This document shows positions 19,574-28,651 of a stretch of DNA of 64,000 nucleotides, piece by piece. The stretch comes from Pedobacter riviphilus. Its GTDB lineage: Bacteria; Bacteroidota; Bacteroidia; Sphingobacteriales; Sphingobacteriaceae. Each line of letters opens with the position of its first letter. Positions within the stretch are counted from its first letter, which is position 1. The stretch spans positions 4,650,001-4,714,000 of the forward strand of contig NZ_CP061171.1 of NCBI RefSeq assembly GCF_014692875.1, given 5' to 3'. The position numbers and the translations under genes are program-made. The notes beneath the pieces were generated by a model. It searched no databases. It was not told the origin of the DNA and worked only from the letters and a program-made list of their open reading frames with translations.

Positions 19574-20604
19574 CTATTTCCCGATTGTGGTCAACCACTT
19601 CGGATATTCTTTCTCTATAAATTTTTGTGCCCAACTACCGTACCAGGCATAACCGTTTCTACGCTCTGGGATTAGCTCTTCTAGCTTTAACTTGATGCTA
19701 TTGTCTCTATCTCCAAAAATTGGGATATTTTTATCGAGGTCGTAGAAACGTGCCCACACCATTGATGTTGGATCGGCCACCAGTACCGCATTTTTTTCTT
19801 TCGTTGTTGGGTCAGTGGTTCGCTCGAAACGGTAACCTGCAACTTTGTAGGTATTAAACCAGTTATAAGCAGCGGTTATGGCTGTTTTAATTTCGGGCGA
19901 TGGATTTTTAAAACGCATTAAAAAGCGTATAATGCCCATTGATTCACTAGTACTTAATGATGCGGGTTCGAAATTTCTGGCTTTTGCAGGCAACATGGTA
20001 TCTTTATCATATTGCGCCCCCAAATGGTTAAGATTCCGTTCTGTTTTACCTGTGTTTTGATAATACAATCGATGCCTTTTGCAACGGCTTTCTCTGCTTT
20101 CTTGATGTAAGCCGGATTCACGACCTCAAAATCATTTTTCTGTGTAACAATATCTTGTAAGATGTTCAGCACATTAATCATTGCATCATCATTGTAGGTA
20201 ATTTCTGAACGGTACAAGGTTTTATCAGGATAATACTGTGGCCAGCCACCATTGGCATATTGAGCTGATAAAATATAATCTAATCCTTTTTCAGCTGCCG
20301 CTAAATAAGCCTTATTCTGTGTTTTTTTATAAGCTTGAACCAGGTATACCACTTCTCTGCTGGTGGCTTTGTTATCGAATGTGGCGTGCAGATCTTTAGT
20401 TGCTTTTATTCTGGCCAAAAGCTCAGGTGTTAAGGTTGCACCATAGTTAACCACGCTTTTATCTTCCAGCTGCTTCGGCCAACCACCATTGCCCAATTGA
20501 TAAACAAGCATTTTATCTGCCGTAGAATCGGTAGGCTGCTGCGCATAACACGATAGCATTAAGCTTATACAGATCAGGGTTAACAGTATTTTTATTTTCA
20601 TCAT
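19574..20604 (-). pseudogene. pectate lyase, polysaccharide lyase family 10, with a -1 frameshift
   Basis: Cuts polygalacturonate by beta-elimination. A signal peptide with a possible lipobox (LMLSC) opens the 5' part, which includes NGGWPKQL, NGGWPQYYPD and ITYNDDAMINVL, typical of PL10. The frame breaks in a G run (minus strand, 20021-20017, five G where six would fit): one frame ends ILTIWG and the other continues GAQYDKDTMLPAKARNFEP, then SLSTSESMGIIRFLM. The repaired protein would be about 343 residues and complete. As with the KDPG aldolase, the lesion is a one-base loss in a G:C homopolymer, so an assembly error is a strong alternative to true inactivation. Confidence 0.85.
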
Positions 20605-20623
20605 TGTTGTTTGTTAGTTTATT

Positions 20624-20863
20624 GCCACGGAAGCACGGATTACCGCGGAGTATTTTTTCATCCAATCTGTCACGTTGAGCTTGTCGAAACGATGTTTGCT
20701 GTAATTTTAACAGGCCCTTCGACAGGCTCAGGATGACAATTCTATTTCGTAATTGTGTTCATCTTTTTCATCTGCGATTAATTTTACCTGGAACCACTCC
20801 CGTGGTCTGTGTCCCCACAGACCACCACTTAATTCTTTTTCCTTGCTTCCGCGTTTCCGTGGC
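20624..20863. repeat. nested inverted repeats in a 287-bp gap
   Basis: The gap between the pectate lyase and GH105 genes has no gene. Outer arms are GCCACGGAAGCACGGA (20624-20639) and its near complement ending CCGTGGC (20848-20863). Inside are a TGTCACGTTGAGCTTGTCG / CGACAGGCTCAGGATGACA pair (20668-20738) and GTGGTCTGTG-4-CACAGACCAC (20802-20825). Each belongs to a repeat family seen elsewhere in the window (50653-50743, 16210-16299). Confidence 0.7.
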
Positions 20864-20891
20864 TAATATTTAATTTATCTGTGGTTAAAAC

Positions 20892-22823
20892 CTACTTTTT
20901 ACCCAGAGCCTGTTTGATCAGCCAGTTTACCAGATCGTTCGTGGCCTTAAAGTTTTCAAAATCTGCGGGCAATTTCCTGCCATCGATATATTCGTTGTAA
21001 AACCAAGGGTCCCCCACCGCGAAAACAGTTCCTTTACCATATTTTGCTGTTGCAATAAGTACGTCGCCATTATCTGTTAAGGCAGAAACGGCAGTTTTTT
21101 TTGCTACAATGGTGGAAATCTCTTTGATATAAACTTTCTTGGCTGTTTTAAAAATTGAGTTTCCGGCAGGGATTTTTACAGCGCCTTGTTCAAAGTTCGA
21201 ACCTTGAACCTTGTTGCGGCTATCCTCGTTAAAATGAATACCGAAGGTTTCTGGCAATACATTAAATTTCGAAATTTCACAATTTCCGGCATCGTTTAAG
21301 AGTAGCACTAATACGCCACCAGCTTTAACCCAATCACTAATCTGTTTGGCATGTGTAGCATTCATGAAATTTGGGTTTGCCGTTTCTTTCTCCGTATCTG
21401 GATCTACAATAATGTAAATGTTACTTCCTTTTAAGTTTGCTGTGGTTGGTGCTGTTTTAAGGGTAGCCGTTTTAACCCCCGCGTCATTAAATACTTTTCC
21501 AAATAAAGAGAAGCCGTTGTTATCATCCTCCTCCCAAAGGTAATGGAAAGGGATTTTATCTCCGGTCGGACCGGTCATGTATTCATTATTGAAGAAATTA
21601 TCAAGGGTAACGGTTAAACCTTTTCCAGGTTTTGGTAGCTGATCTATTTCCATTTCTGAAGCTGCGCAGATAAATGAGCCTACACCTTTTGGATCGTTGG
21701 TGATTACTTTTTCGCTGATGTAATAATCGAAACTTCCATCGCGGTATTTGGGTTTTCCACCCAAACCTGATACGGAAACGGTTTTAGTGAGGTTAATTCT
21801 TTCTGTTCCTGCTTGTTCAACAAATTCTTTCTTTAAACCTGTGTAACCTTTATTTGCTGCAGCCATAAATGATGGCGCCAACCAACCTTTGCGTACCCCT
21901 TTGGCCAAGCCATATACAAACATGCTTGAGGCCGAACTTTCCAGGTAATTTCCTTTTCTGGTTGGCAGATCTAAAATATCGAACCAAACACCTGATTTTT
22001 GATCCTGGTATTTTACCGCTGCTGTTGCGGTACGGTTTAAAATGGCGATCAATTCTTTCCGTTGTGGATGATTGGCGGGAAAATTATCCAGCACATCTAC
22101 CAAAGCCATAATGTACCAGCCCATTGCCCTGCCCCAGAAATTTGCTGAGCGGCCTGTTTTTTTATCGGCCCACTGCTCCGTTCTGCTTTCATCGTATCCG
22201 TGATAAAGTAATCCTGTTTTAACATCGCGGGCATTTTTCTCCATCAGGATAAACTGCTTGGCAATATCATCGAAAGCTTCATCTTTTTTCATTAGCCTGG
22301 CGTACTCCGCATAAAACGGTTCACCCATGTACAAACCATCCAGCCACATTTGATTGGGATAAATTTTCTTGTGCCAAAAGCCACCTTCCTGGGTACGCGG
22401 CTGTTTTTGCAGCTGATCGTATAATCTGGTTGCCGCTAACAGGTATTTCTGTTGCCCGGTAACTTTGTATAACAATAATAACGAACGGCCATTTTTAATG
22501 TTGTCGATATTAAAATCGTCAGGTTTATACGTATTGATATTTCCTTCCTTATCCAAATAGGCATCCATTGAACCTTGGATATATTTGAAATATTTTCCAT
22601 CGCCGGTATTTCGCCAAACCGTTGCGGCACCTTCCAGTACCACCCCCATGTCGTAGGTCCATTTAGGCCCTTTAGCACCTTTTAACAGTGTAGTATCCTG
22701 AAATAATTTTTCCATTGCAGTTAAGGTTAACTGTTCTGATAATTTCTTTTGGGCAAATCCACTTTGCGATAAAATAGAAAAACCGATGAGCGCAGCTGCT
22801 GTATATAAAACTGATCTTTTCAT
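20892..22823 (-). CDS. GH105 unsaturated galacturonyl/rhamnogalacturonyl hydrolase fused to DUF4350
   Basis: Residues about 30-375 match the GH88/GH105 (alpha/alpha)6 fold that removes the unsaturated uronic acid left by pectin lyases: KWTYDMGVVLEG, GFWHKKIYPNQMWLDGLYM with the likely catalytic aspartate, and GRSANFWGRAMGWYIMALVD. The last 230 residues form a second domain resembling DUF4350/ThuA-type glutamine-amidotransferase-like folds (YIIVDPDTEKE, ISDWVKAGGVLVLLLND, YGKGTVFAVGDPW). A signal peptide ends near FAQ (residue 24). At 643 residues it is much longer than single-domain GH105 enzymes of about 370. Its start overlaps the GH28 stop by one base, so the two genes are translationally linked. 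Confidence 0.9.
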   Translation of the reverse strand: MKRSVLYTAAALIGFSILSQSGFAQKKLSEQLTLTAMEKLFQDTTLLKGAKGPKWTYDMGVVLEGAATVWRNTGDGKYFKYIQGSMDAYLDKEGNINTYKPDDFNIDNIKNGRSLLLLYKVTGQQKYLLAATRLYDQLQKQPRTQEGGFWHKKIYPNQMWLDGLYMGEPFYAEYARLMKKDEAFDDIAKQFILMEKNARDVKTGLLYHGYDESRTEQWADKKTGRSANFWGRAMGWYIMALVDVLDNFPANHPQRKELIAILNRTATAAVKYQDQKSGVWFDILDLPTRKGNYLESSASSMFVYGLAKGVRKGWLAPSFMAAANKGYTGLKKEFVEQAGTERINLTKTVSVSGLGGKPKYRDGSFDYYISEKVITNDPKGVGSFICAASEMEIDQLPKPGKGLTVTLDNFFNNEYMTGPTGDKIPFHYLWEEDDNNGFSLFGKVFNDAGVKTATLKTAPTTANLKGSNIYIIVDPDTEKETANPNFMNATHAKQISDWVKAGGVLVLLLNDAGNCEISKFNVLPETFGIHFNEDSRNKVQGSNFEQGAVKIPAGNSIFKTAKKVYIKEISTIVAKKTAVSALTDNGDVLIATAKYGKGTVFAVGDPWFYNEYIDGRKLPADFENFKATNDLVNWLIKQALGKK

Positions 22824-24496
22824 TATTTTGAAATTTCCAATGCTTTTTTATCTACTTCGGCACTTAAAAGTGAAGCCGTTTTGGCTTTAGAAACATCTGT
22901 TGCACTAATTTTTATGCCTTTTGTTTTTTCGCCCGCAACACCGAACAAAACCTTGCTGTTATCAGGGTATTTTAAGTTACTGATATTGATGTTGGAACTG
23001 TTCTGGATCATCACCACCGGATTGGTGTTTTCGGTAATTACGTTTATGTTTTTAAGGAAAATTCCTGCAGCTTCAATAATTTCAATCCCTTTCTTCGCTT
23101 TTATGGTTACGTTTTCCAGGTGGATATCTTTGATGTTCATTTCGGGTAAACCTCTAAAAAAAATAGCTTTTTCAGCTCCATTGGCTACTATGTCTTTTAT
23201 ATAAAAATTTCTGAACTGTGGAGTAGCCTCAGTAACCGGAACCGTTACGGTTTTAATGGCTTCACGTTTTTCACCTGCCAATGGAACCGGATCAACCGCA
23301 GCATAATACATGTCGAACAGAATCGCTTCACCCGGAATATCGATCATGTTGATGTTGTTGATATAAATATTTTCGACCACACCACCACGGCCTCGGGTAG
23401 TTTTAAAGCGCAGGCCTATGTCGGTACCGATAAAAGAACAGTCGTACACCCAGATATTTTTTGCACCACCGCTCATTTCGCTGCCAATTACAAAACCACC
23501 ATGCGCATGGTAAACCACATTATTGCGAACAATTACATTTTCTGTAGGCACACCGCGTTTGCGGCCCGCTTCATCTCTTCCCGATTTAATACAGATCCCA
23601 TCATCACCCACATCGAAAGTGCTGCCTTCAATCAATACGTTTTTACACGATTCTACATCAACACCATCACCGTTCTGCGCAAACCAAGGGTTTTTTACCT
23701 GTAGATTTCTTAAGGTCAAATCCTCACAAAGTAAAGGGTGTAAATTCCATGCTGGTGAATTTTGAAAGGTAACACCTTCTAAAAGAACTTTTTTACAACC
23801 CGTTAAAACCAACAAATTCGGACGAAGAAAATCTTTAATATCTTCATAATCGGCTGCTGTTTTACCAGCTTCAATTACACCTGCATTTTTAGTATTCGAA
23901 CCTTTAACTGTTTTCTCAGATGGGTACCACATTTTTCCGTCTGCCCTCACTATGCCGCCAGATGCCACTAAGGTTTTCCACTGTGTTTCGGTCAATTTAT
24001 CTTTTTTAACCATGCGCCAGGCGCCACCGTTCCCATCGATAATTCCCGTTCCGGTAATAGCGATATTTTCAAGGTTAACACCTGAAATCGGACTTTGGTT
24101 CCGCCATGCAGGCTGACCTTCCCAATTTCCCTGTACCAGTTTATATTGATTAAAATCTGCCGTAAATTGAAGGATGGCATCGCGTTTTAGATGCAGGTTT
24201 ACATTGCTTTTTAATTCGATTGGTCCGGTTAACCACAAACCCGAAGGGATTAATACCACACCGCCGCCTTTCTGGCTAACACTGGCAATCGTTTTATTAA
24301 TGCTTTCTGTATTTAAGGTAATGCCATCGCCTTTTGCGCCAAAGCTGATAATGCTTGTTGTATCATTTTTAAATTTAACCTGCTGAATAATGGGTAAACT
24401 TTGCTTTTGTTGCGCCATGACAGAACCTGCAGCAGATAAAATTAAGCATGCGAGAGCCACTTTAATATGGCATAAACGACCAGAAATATATTTCAT
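22823..24496 (-). CDS. polygalacturonase / exo-galacturonosidase, GH28
   Basis: Hydrolyses alpha-1,4-galacturonan. The ATG at 24496 is chosen because it begins a good signal peptide (to about residue 29, VMAQQ) and because the longer TTG-initiated reading runs into the operator-like site at 24574. The 557-residue protein carries the GH28 motifs: NGD (275-277), GDDGICIK with Asp298 and Asp299, HGG (332-334, where many members have GHG) and RFK (363-365). Beta-helix repeats cover most of the chain. It heads a GH28-GH105 operon. Confidence 0.93.
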   Translation of the reverse strand: MKYISGRLCHIKVALACLILSAAGSVMAQQKQSLPIIQQVKFKNDTTSIISFGAKGDGITLNTESINKTIASVSQKGGGVVLIPSGLWLTGPIELKSNVNLHLKRDAILQFTADFNQYKLVQGNWEGQPAWRNQSPISGVNLENIAITGTGIIDGNGGAWRMVKKDKLTETQWKTLVASGGIVRADGKMWYPSEKTVKGSNTKNAGVIEAGKTAADYEDIKDFLRPNLLVLTGCKKVLLEGVTFQNSPAWNLHPLLCEDLTLRNLQVKNPWFAQNGDGVDVESCKNVLIEGSTFDVGDDGICIKSGRDEAGRKRGVPTENVIVRNNVVYHAHGGFVIGSEMSGGAKNIWVYDCSFIGTDIGLRFKTTRGRGGVVENIYINNINMIDIPGEAILFDMYYAAVDPVPLAGEKREAIKTVTVPVTEATPQFRNFYIKDIVANGAEKAIFFRGLPEMNIKDIHLENVTIKAKKGIEIIEAAGIFLKNINVITENTNPVVMIQNSSNINISNLKYPDNSKVLFGVAGEKTKGIKISATDVSKAKTASLLSAEVDKKALEISK

Positions 24497-24573
24497 TATT
24501 TGCGCTGTTAAATTATACTTGGTTATTGTAATAACAAGTGTACGTTGTTTGCACTTAAAACAGAAGAGAAATC

Positions 24574-24590
24574 TATGCAATCGTTACCGG
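24574..24590 (-). promoter_or_regulatory. operator-like site upstream of GH28
   Basis: Plus strand TATGCAATCGTTACCGG; on the minus strand CCGGTAACGATTGCATA, matching the words at 811-825 and 25764-25778. A weaker related half-site, ACGTTGTTTGCAC, is at 24542-24554. It lies 78 bases upstream of the GH28 start. The rest of the 159-bp gap (24497-24655) shows no gene. Confidence 0.6.
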
Positions 24591-24655
24591 AAAACAAGGC
24601 AAAAAGACGCTCACAAGAAGATAATTAATAACTGTATATCAATTTATTAACAATC

Positions 24656-25612
24656 TTATTTCGCCTCTGGATTCCACCCACGGAAAACGTTTTCCAAAAT
24701 GTAGGCCTCATACTCATTATCAGTTAATTGGTGCGACCAATTTACCCTGCTTTTTGGATCGGCACCTTTTCCGGTACTTTTATATTCGGCATAATAAGCC
24801 GTTTTCTCATTACTCTCTTTACCCCAGTTGTTCCACCCTTCAGGGCGAATAAAATCAGGCAGTTCGCAGTTGAGGTACGCAACTTTTGCATAAGGCCTCC
24901 AGGGACGGCCTAAGTAAAAACTATTGGCAGGAGCATCTCCTTTGATTTTACATTTGTTGAATACATAGCCATATTTTGTGGTATCGGCAGTTGAAGCAGC
25001 CGTGATATAACCTGCCTTTTTGCAGAAAATGGTACAGCTTTCAAACCAGGCTGTCGAAGCTCCGAAAATAAAATCTACGGTCCCTTCGATATAACAGTTT
25101 TTATAATATTGGCGGTTGTTCCCTCCATAGGTATAAAGCGTATCCTGAAAGCCTAAAAACCTACAGTTGGTAAAAATTAATTTATCACCCCCGGCCCAAA
25201 CCGCAACGGCTTGCCCCACCGGACCTGATGAATTTTCGAAGGTGATGTTCTCAGCAGAAAAGCCTTCGCCATAAATATAAAAGCTAGAAGAACCCGAGGT
25301 GCCTTTTTCTTCGCCAAAAGCATTCTTCTTCTGGGCATAGTCATCATAAGTTAAAATGGTTTCGTTTACACTTTCGCCAATGAACCTTACATTCCTTTTA
25401 GAGGCGGCCAATACCAGCTTTTCTTTATAAATACCTTTTTTGATAAAGATTACAGTTGTTTTGTTCCTGAAATCGGGCACTGCGTGGATCGCTTCCTGTA
25501 CCGTTTTAAAATTTCCGCTTCCATCGGCAGCTACCACAAAATCGGGCTTAACATCTAGGGCATAAACTACTGATGAAACAGTTATCAGAAAAAATAGGAT
25601 GATTGCTTTCAT
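24656..25612 (-). CDS. pectin methylesterase, carbohydrate esterase family 8
   Basis: Second CE8 enzyme of the window, 318 residues, signal peptide to about residue 19 (VVYALD). Catalytic signatures: GQAVAV (Gln134), QDTLY (Asp157), VDFIFG (Asp180) and LGRPW (Arg236, Trp238). It removes methyl groups from homogalacturonan, opening it to the polygalacturonase encoded downstream. It diverges from GH43 across 311 bp that contain a paired operator-like site. Confidence 0.94.
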   Translation of the reverse strand: MKAIILFFLITVSSVVYALDVKPDFVVAADGSGNFKTVQEAIHAVPDFRNKTTVIFIKKGIYKEKLVLAASKRNVRFIGESVNETILTYDDYAQKKNAFGEEKGTSGSSSFYIYGEGFSAENITFENSSGPVGQAVAVWAGGDKLIFTNCRFLGFQDTLYTYGGNNRQYYKNCYIEGTVDFIFGASTAWFESCTIFCKKAGYITAASTADTTKYGYVFNKCKIKGDAPANSFYLGRPWRPYAKVAYLNCELPDFIRPEGWNNWGKESNEKTAYYAEYKSTGKGADPKSRVNWSHQLTDNEYEAYILENVFRGWNPEAK

Positions 25613-25750
25613 ATCAATTTGGTTAGGCTTAAATTAAAATCGGCCACGTAAAAGTATAAACTTTGTAACGCAGCCGTGTTTTTAAAATATATGATGAACA
25701 ATTTTAAACATTAATATTCATCAGAAAGAAGTTTTTTCGAGATTAAACAT

Positions 25751-25778
25751 TGCAAACGATGTCGGGAACGATTGCACA
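25751..25778. promoter_or_regulatory. paired operator-like site between pectinesterase and GH43
   Basis: TGCAAACG-N10-CGATTGCA forms a near-perfect dyad (25751-25776), and its right half reads GGGAACGATTGCACA (25764-25778), the word shared with the susC and GH28 upstream regions. It lies about 140 bases from the pectinesterase start and 146 from the GH43 start, so one site could serve both divergent units. Confidence 0.65.
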
Positions 25779-25848
25779 ATAACAACTTGTCTAAAAATAA
25801 AAAAAGACTTAATCTTGTTGATAGGCTAATTTGATAAAATAGACTCGT

Positions 25849-25877
25849 CGTCATTCCCAACTTGATTGGGAATGACG
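25849..25877. repeat. perfect intergenic inverted repeat
   Basis: CGTCATTCCCAA, five bases, TTGGGAATGACG. Twelve-base perfect arms, same family as 47895-47920. It lies between the operator-like site and the GH43 start, 46 bases before the ATG. Confidence 0.75.
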
Positions 25878-25923
25878 TAACGCTAGATAAATAACTGACC
25901 AAATATTAAAACATCATTGTATA

Positions 25924-27564
25924 ATGAAATATCTATTTAGTTTAATCCTTATTTTAAGCTTTAGCATAAATACCTTTGCCCAACCCGCTCCAAAAAGTGG
26001 GTATATATCTAAAGTTTGGGTTTCCGACTTAGGCAACGGAATGTATAAGAATCCGATAATCAATGCCGATTATTCTGATCCTGATGCTATCCGTGTAGGA
26101 GATGATTTTTACATGGTCGCTTCGAGTTTCGATGCTATACCCGGATTACCGATTCTGCATTCGAAAGATCTGGTCAACTGGAAAATAATTGGTCATGCGT
26201 TAAAACGTCAGCCTCCATTTGAACATTTCGAAAAAACACAACATGGCAATGGTGTTTGGGCACCTTCTATCCGCTACCGCAATGGTGAATTTTATATTTA
26301 TTATCCAGATCCTGATTTTGGCATTTATTTAACCAAAGCAAAAACCATAACAGGAGCGTGGTCTGTACCAAAACTAGTGATTGCAGGTAAGGGATTGATT
26401 GATCCCTGCCCGTTTTGGGATGAAGATGGCAAAGCATACCTGGCTTATGCCTATGCAGGGAGCCGTGCAGGAATAAAAAGTGTACTAGCCATTATGCCGC
26501 TCACTAGCGACGGCTCAGAAACAACTGAAACAGGCAGAATTGTTTATGATGGGCATGAATTAGATCCAACCGTTGAAGGGCCAAAATTTTATAAACGCAA
26601 CGGTTATTATTATTTGTTTGCACCAGCCGGGGGCGTTTCTACAGGCTGGCAACTAATTTTGAGAAGTAAGCATATTTACGGTCCATATGAAAGGAAAATA
26701 GTAATGGATCAAGGGAAATCTTCCGTAAATGGTCCTCATCAGGGTGCCTGGGTAAATACTCAAACAGGTGAGGATTGGTTTCTTCATTTCCAGGACAAAG
26801 ATGCTTATGGCCGCGTGATTCACCTGCAGCCTATGAAATGGGTCAATAACTGGCCTGTTATTGGGCTTGATGCAGATGGCGATGGTAAAGGCGAACCGGT
26901 TATCTCCTATAAAAAACCAAATGTAGGTAAGGTTTATCCGATTGAAACACCGATAGAGAGTGATGAGTTTGAAACCTCAAAACTAGGCTTGCAATGGCAA
27001 TGGCAGGCCAATCCGCAGACTACCTGGTTATTTACTGATGCAGGCAAGGGTTTATTAAAGTTATATACTTCGAAAATTCCCGACGATGCCAAAAATCTTT
27101 GGGATGTTCCAAACCTGTTGATGCAGAAATTTCCTGCTGATGAATTTATGGCAACAACAAAACTCTTGTTTAAACCTAACCCAAAACTGGAAAACGAAAA
27201 AACGGGTTTGGTGGTGCTGGGGAGAAGTTATGCGCAGATTAGTATTAAAAGCAAAAAAGATGGATTGTACCTTGTGTACGGTGTTTGCCAAAGTGCCGAC
27301 AAGGGAAAAACCGAAAATGAAAAGGAAATTACCAAGCTAAAATCGGGATTGGTATATTTTAGGGTTAAAGTTACCACTGGTGCAAAATGTCAGTTTAGTT
27401 ATAGTGAAGATGGAACTCGTTTTACTGATGTAGGAGATGAGTTCCAGGCAACCGCGGGCCAATGGATCGGCGCAAAAATGGGAATATTTGCCTCCAGAGA
27501 TACCCAAACCAATGATTCAGGAATTGCCGAATACGATTGGTTCCGTGTACAAGCAATAAAATAA
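25924..27564 (+). CDS. GH43 glycoside hydrolase (arabinofuranosidase/xylosidase/galactosidase type)
   Basis: A secreted 546-residue enzyme (signal peptide to about residue 20, TFAQ). The five-bladed propeller carries the three GH43 acids: the base in ADYSDPDA (around 48-55), the pKa-tuning aspartate in LIDPCPFWDEDG, and the acid glutamate in DPTVEGPKF. From about 340 a beta-sandwich domain of the type found at the C-terminus of GH43 xylosidases follows (ESDEFETSKLGLQWQWQANP, then GLVVLGRSYAQISI). Trimming of arabinan, galactan or xylan side chains of pectin is inferred from context; the exact substrate cannot be read. Four bases separate it from the acetylesterase. Confidence 0.9.
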   Translation: MKYLFSLILILSFSINTFAQPAPKSGYISKVWVSDLGNGMYKNPIINADYSDPDAIRVGDDFYMVASSFDAIPGLPILHSKDLVNWKIIGHALKRQPPFEHFEKTQHGNGVWAPSIRYRNGEFYIYYPDPDFGIYLTKAKTITGAWSVPKLVIAGKGLIDPCPFWDEDGKAYLAYAYAGSRAGIKSVLAIMPLTSDGSETTETGRIVYDGHELDPTVEGPKFYKRNGYYYLFAPAGGVSTGWQLILRSKHIYGPYERKIVMDQGKSSVNGPHQGAWVNTQTGEDWFLHFQDKDAYGRVIHLQPMKWVNNWPVIGLDADGDGKGEPVISYKKPNVGKVYPIETPIESDEFETSKLGLQWQWQANPQTTWLFTDAGKGLLKLYTSKIPDDAKNLWDVPNLLMQKFPADEFMATTKLLFKPNPKLENEKTGLVVLGRSYAQISIKSKKDGLYLVYGVCQSADKGKTENEKEITKLKSGLVYFRVKVTTGAKCQFSYSEDGTRFTDVGDEFQATAGQWIGAKMGIFASRDTQTNDSGIAEYDWFRVQAIK

Positions 27565-27568
27565 CAAG

Positions 27569-28360
27569 ATGAAAAAACATAAATACCTTATCGCAGCCCT
27601 TGGCACCGTTTTACTGATGTCATTCATTATAAAACCCAAACCTGTTAAGGTTTATTTAATCGGCGATTCTACCGTAGCAGACTATACTTTAGATGAAGGT
27701 TATCTACAGAAAAAGTATCCCCTTACAGGTTGGGGACAGGTTTTTCAACAATTCTTTAAAAAAGACAGCTTAAAAAAATTAAGCAGGCTGATTAAAAGCG
27801 ACAGCGCTTTAGTTATTGATAAGGCAAAAGGGGGAAGAAGCACCAGAACTTTTTTTGAAGAGGTAAGGTGGAAAGAAGTTTTATCAGCCTTAGAAAAGAA
27901 TGACCTGGTATTGATCCAGTTTGGGCACAACGATGCCGCAAAAGACAAACCTGAACGTTATGTTGATATTCCGGGTTATAAAGACTTTTTAAGGATGTAC
28001 GTGAAAGAAACAAGGGCGAAGGGTGCTTTACCGATCCTGATTACACCGGTTACCCGCAATTACCCCTGGAAAGATGGCAAACTGGGCAGTGCCCATGGCG
28101 AGTATCCACAAGCGGTGAAAGATGTTGCCCAAGAATTAAACGCACCCATTATAGATCTAACCTCACTTTCTGCAAGTTTTTTCACCACAAAAGGCAATGA
28201 ATTTGTAAGCAAGCATTACTTTATGAATTTAGACTCCGCAAAATATGAAGCTTATCCAAAAGGCCAAAAAGATAACACCCACTTCCAACCAGAAGGCGCC
28301 AAAGCAGTTGCGCAGTTGGTTTACAATGAATTAAAAAATATCAACCGCAAGGCTAATTAA
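27569..28360 (+). CDS. rhamnogalacturonan acetylesterase (SGNH hydrolase, CE12-type)
   Basis: A 263-residue paralogue of the enzyme at 8844-9584. The N-terminal hydrophobic segment (about 7-21) suggests export or membrane anchoring. SGNH blocks: LIGDSTVADY (Ser34), AKGGRSTRTF, FGHNDAAKD and KDNTHFQPEGA with the catalytic Asp/His pair. Translationally coupled to GH43 by position (4 bp gap). It is the last gene of the pectin region on the plus strand and meets a convergent membrane-protein gene 28 bp on. Confidence 0.92.
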   Translation: MKKHKYLIAALGTVLLMSFIIKPKPVKVYLIGDSTVADYTLDEGYLQKKYPLTGWGQVFQQFFKKDSLKKLSRLIKSDSALVIDKAKGGRSTRTFFEEVRWKEVLSALEKNDLVLIQFGHNDAAKDKPERYVDIPGYKDFLRMYVKETRAKGALPILITPVTRNYPWKDGKLGSAHGEYPQAVKDVAQELNAPIIDLTSLSASFFTTKGNEFVSKHYFMNLDSAKYEAYPKGQKDNTHFQPEGAKAVAQLVYNELKNINRKAN

Positions 28361-28388
28361 GGAAAAAATATACCTAACAGCCTATAGA

Positions 28389-28640
28389 TTACAATTCATC
28401 CGAACTTTCCGGCAAGTGATCGTACTCACCTTTCCATGCATAAAAGCCAAATATCATCAAGCCCAAACTAATTGGGAGGAAAATAAACAAGATAATTGCC
28501 CATTGCAGAATGGTATTGGTACGCTCCAGATCTGTGTGGGTTAAGCCCACTTTATCTATTGCCTGCATAAACAAAAAAGTCATTGTTAACGGACCTAAAA
28601 CCATCCAAATCAATCCTAAAAATTTCTTTAACGTATTCAT
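28389..28640 (-). CDS. small two-segment membrane protein (DUF6814-type)
   Basis: An 83-residue protein with two hydrophobic segments (about 8-28 and 44-68) and an acidic tail (PESSDEL). It follows the MHS transporter by 11 bp in the same operon. It resembles the DUF6814 family that often sits beside such transporters in Bacteroidota; an accessory role in the transporter's assembly is a guess from position. No catalytic motif is visible. Confidence 0.7.
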   Translation of the reverse strand: MNTLKKFLGLIWMVLGPLTMTFLFMQAIDKVGLTHTDLERTNTILQWAIILFIFLPISLGLMIFGFYAWKGEYDHLPESSDEL

Positions 28641-28651
28641 CTTCTTCTTAT

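Noticed and set aside
24497..24580. Longer GH28 start (TTG at 24580)
   Set aside because: It places an operator-like site in the coding sequence and puts 28 residues before a good signal peptide; the ATG at 24496 is better.
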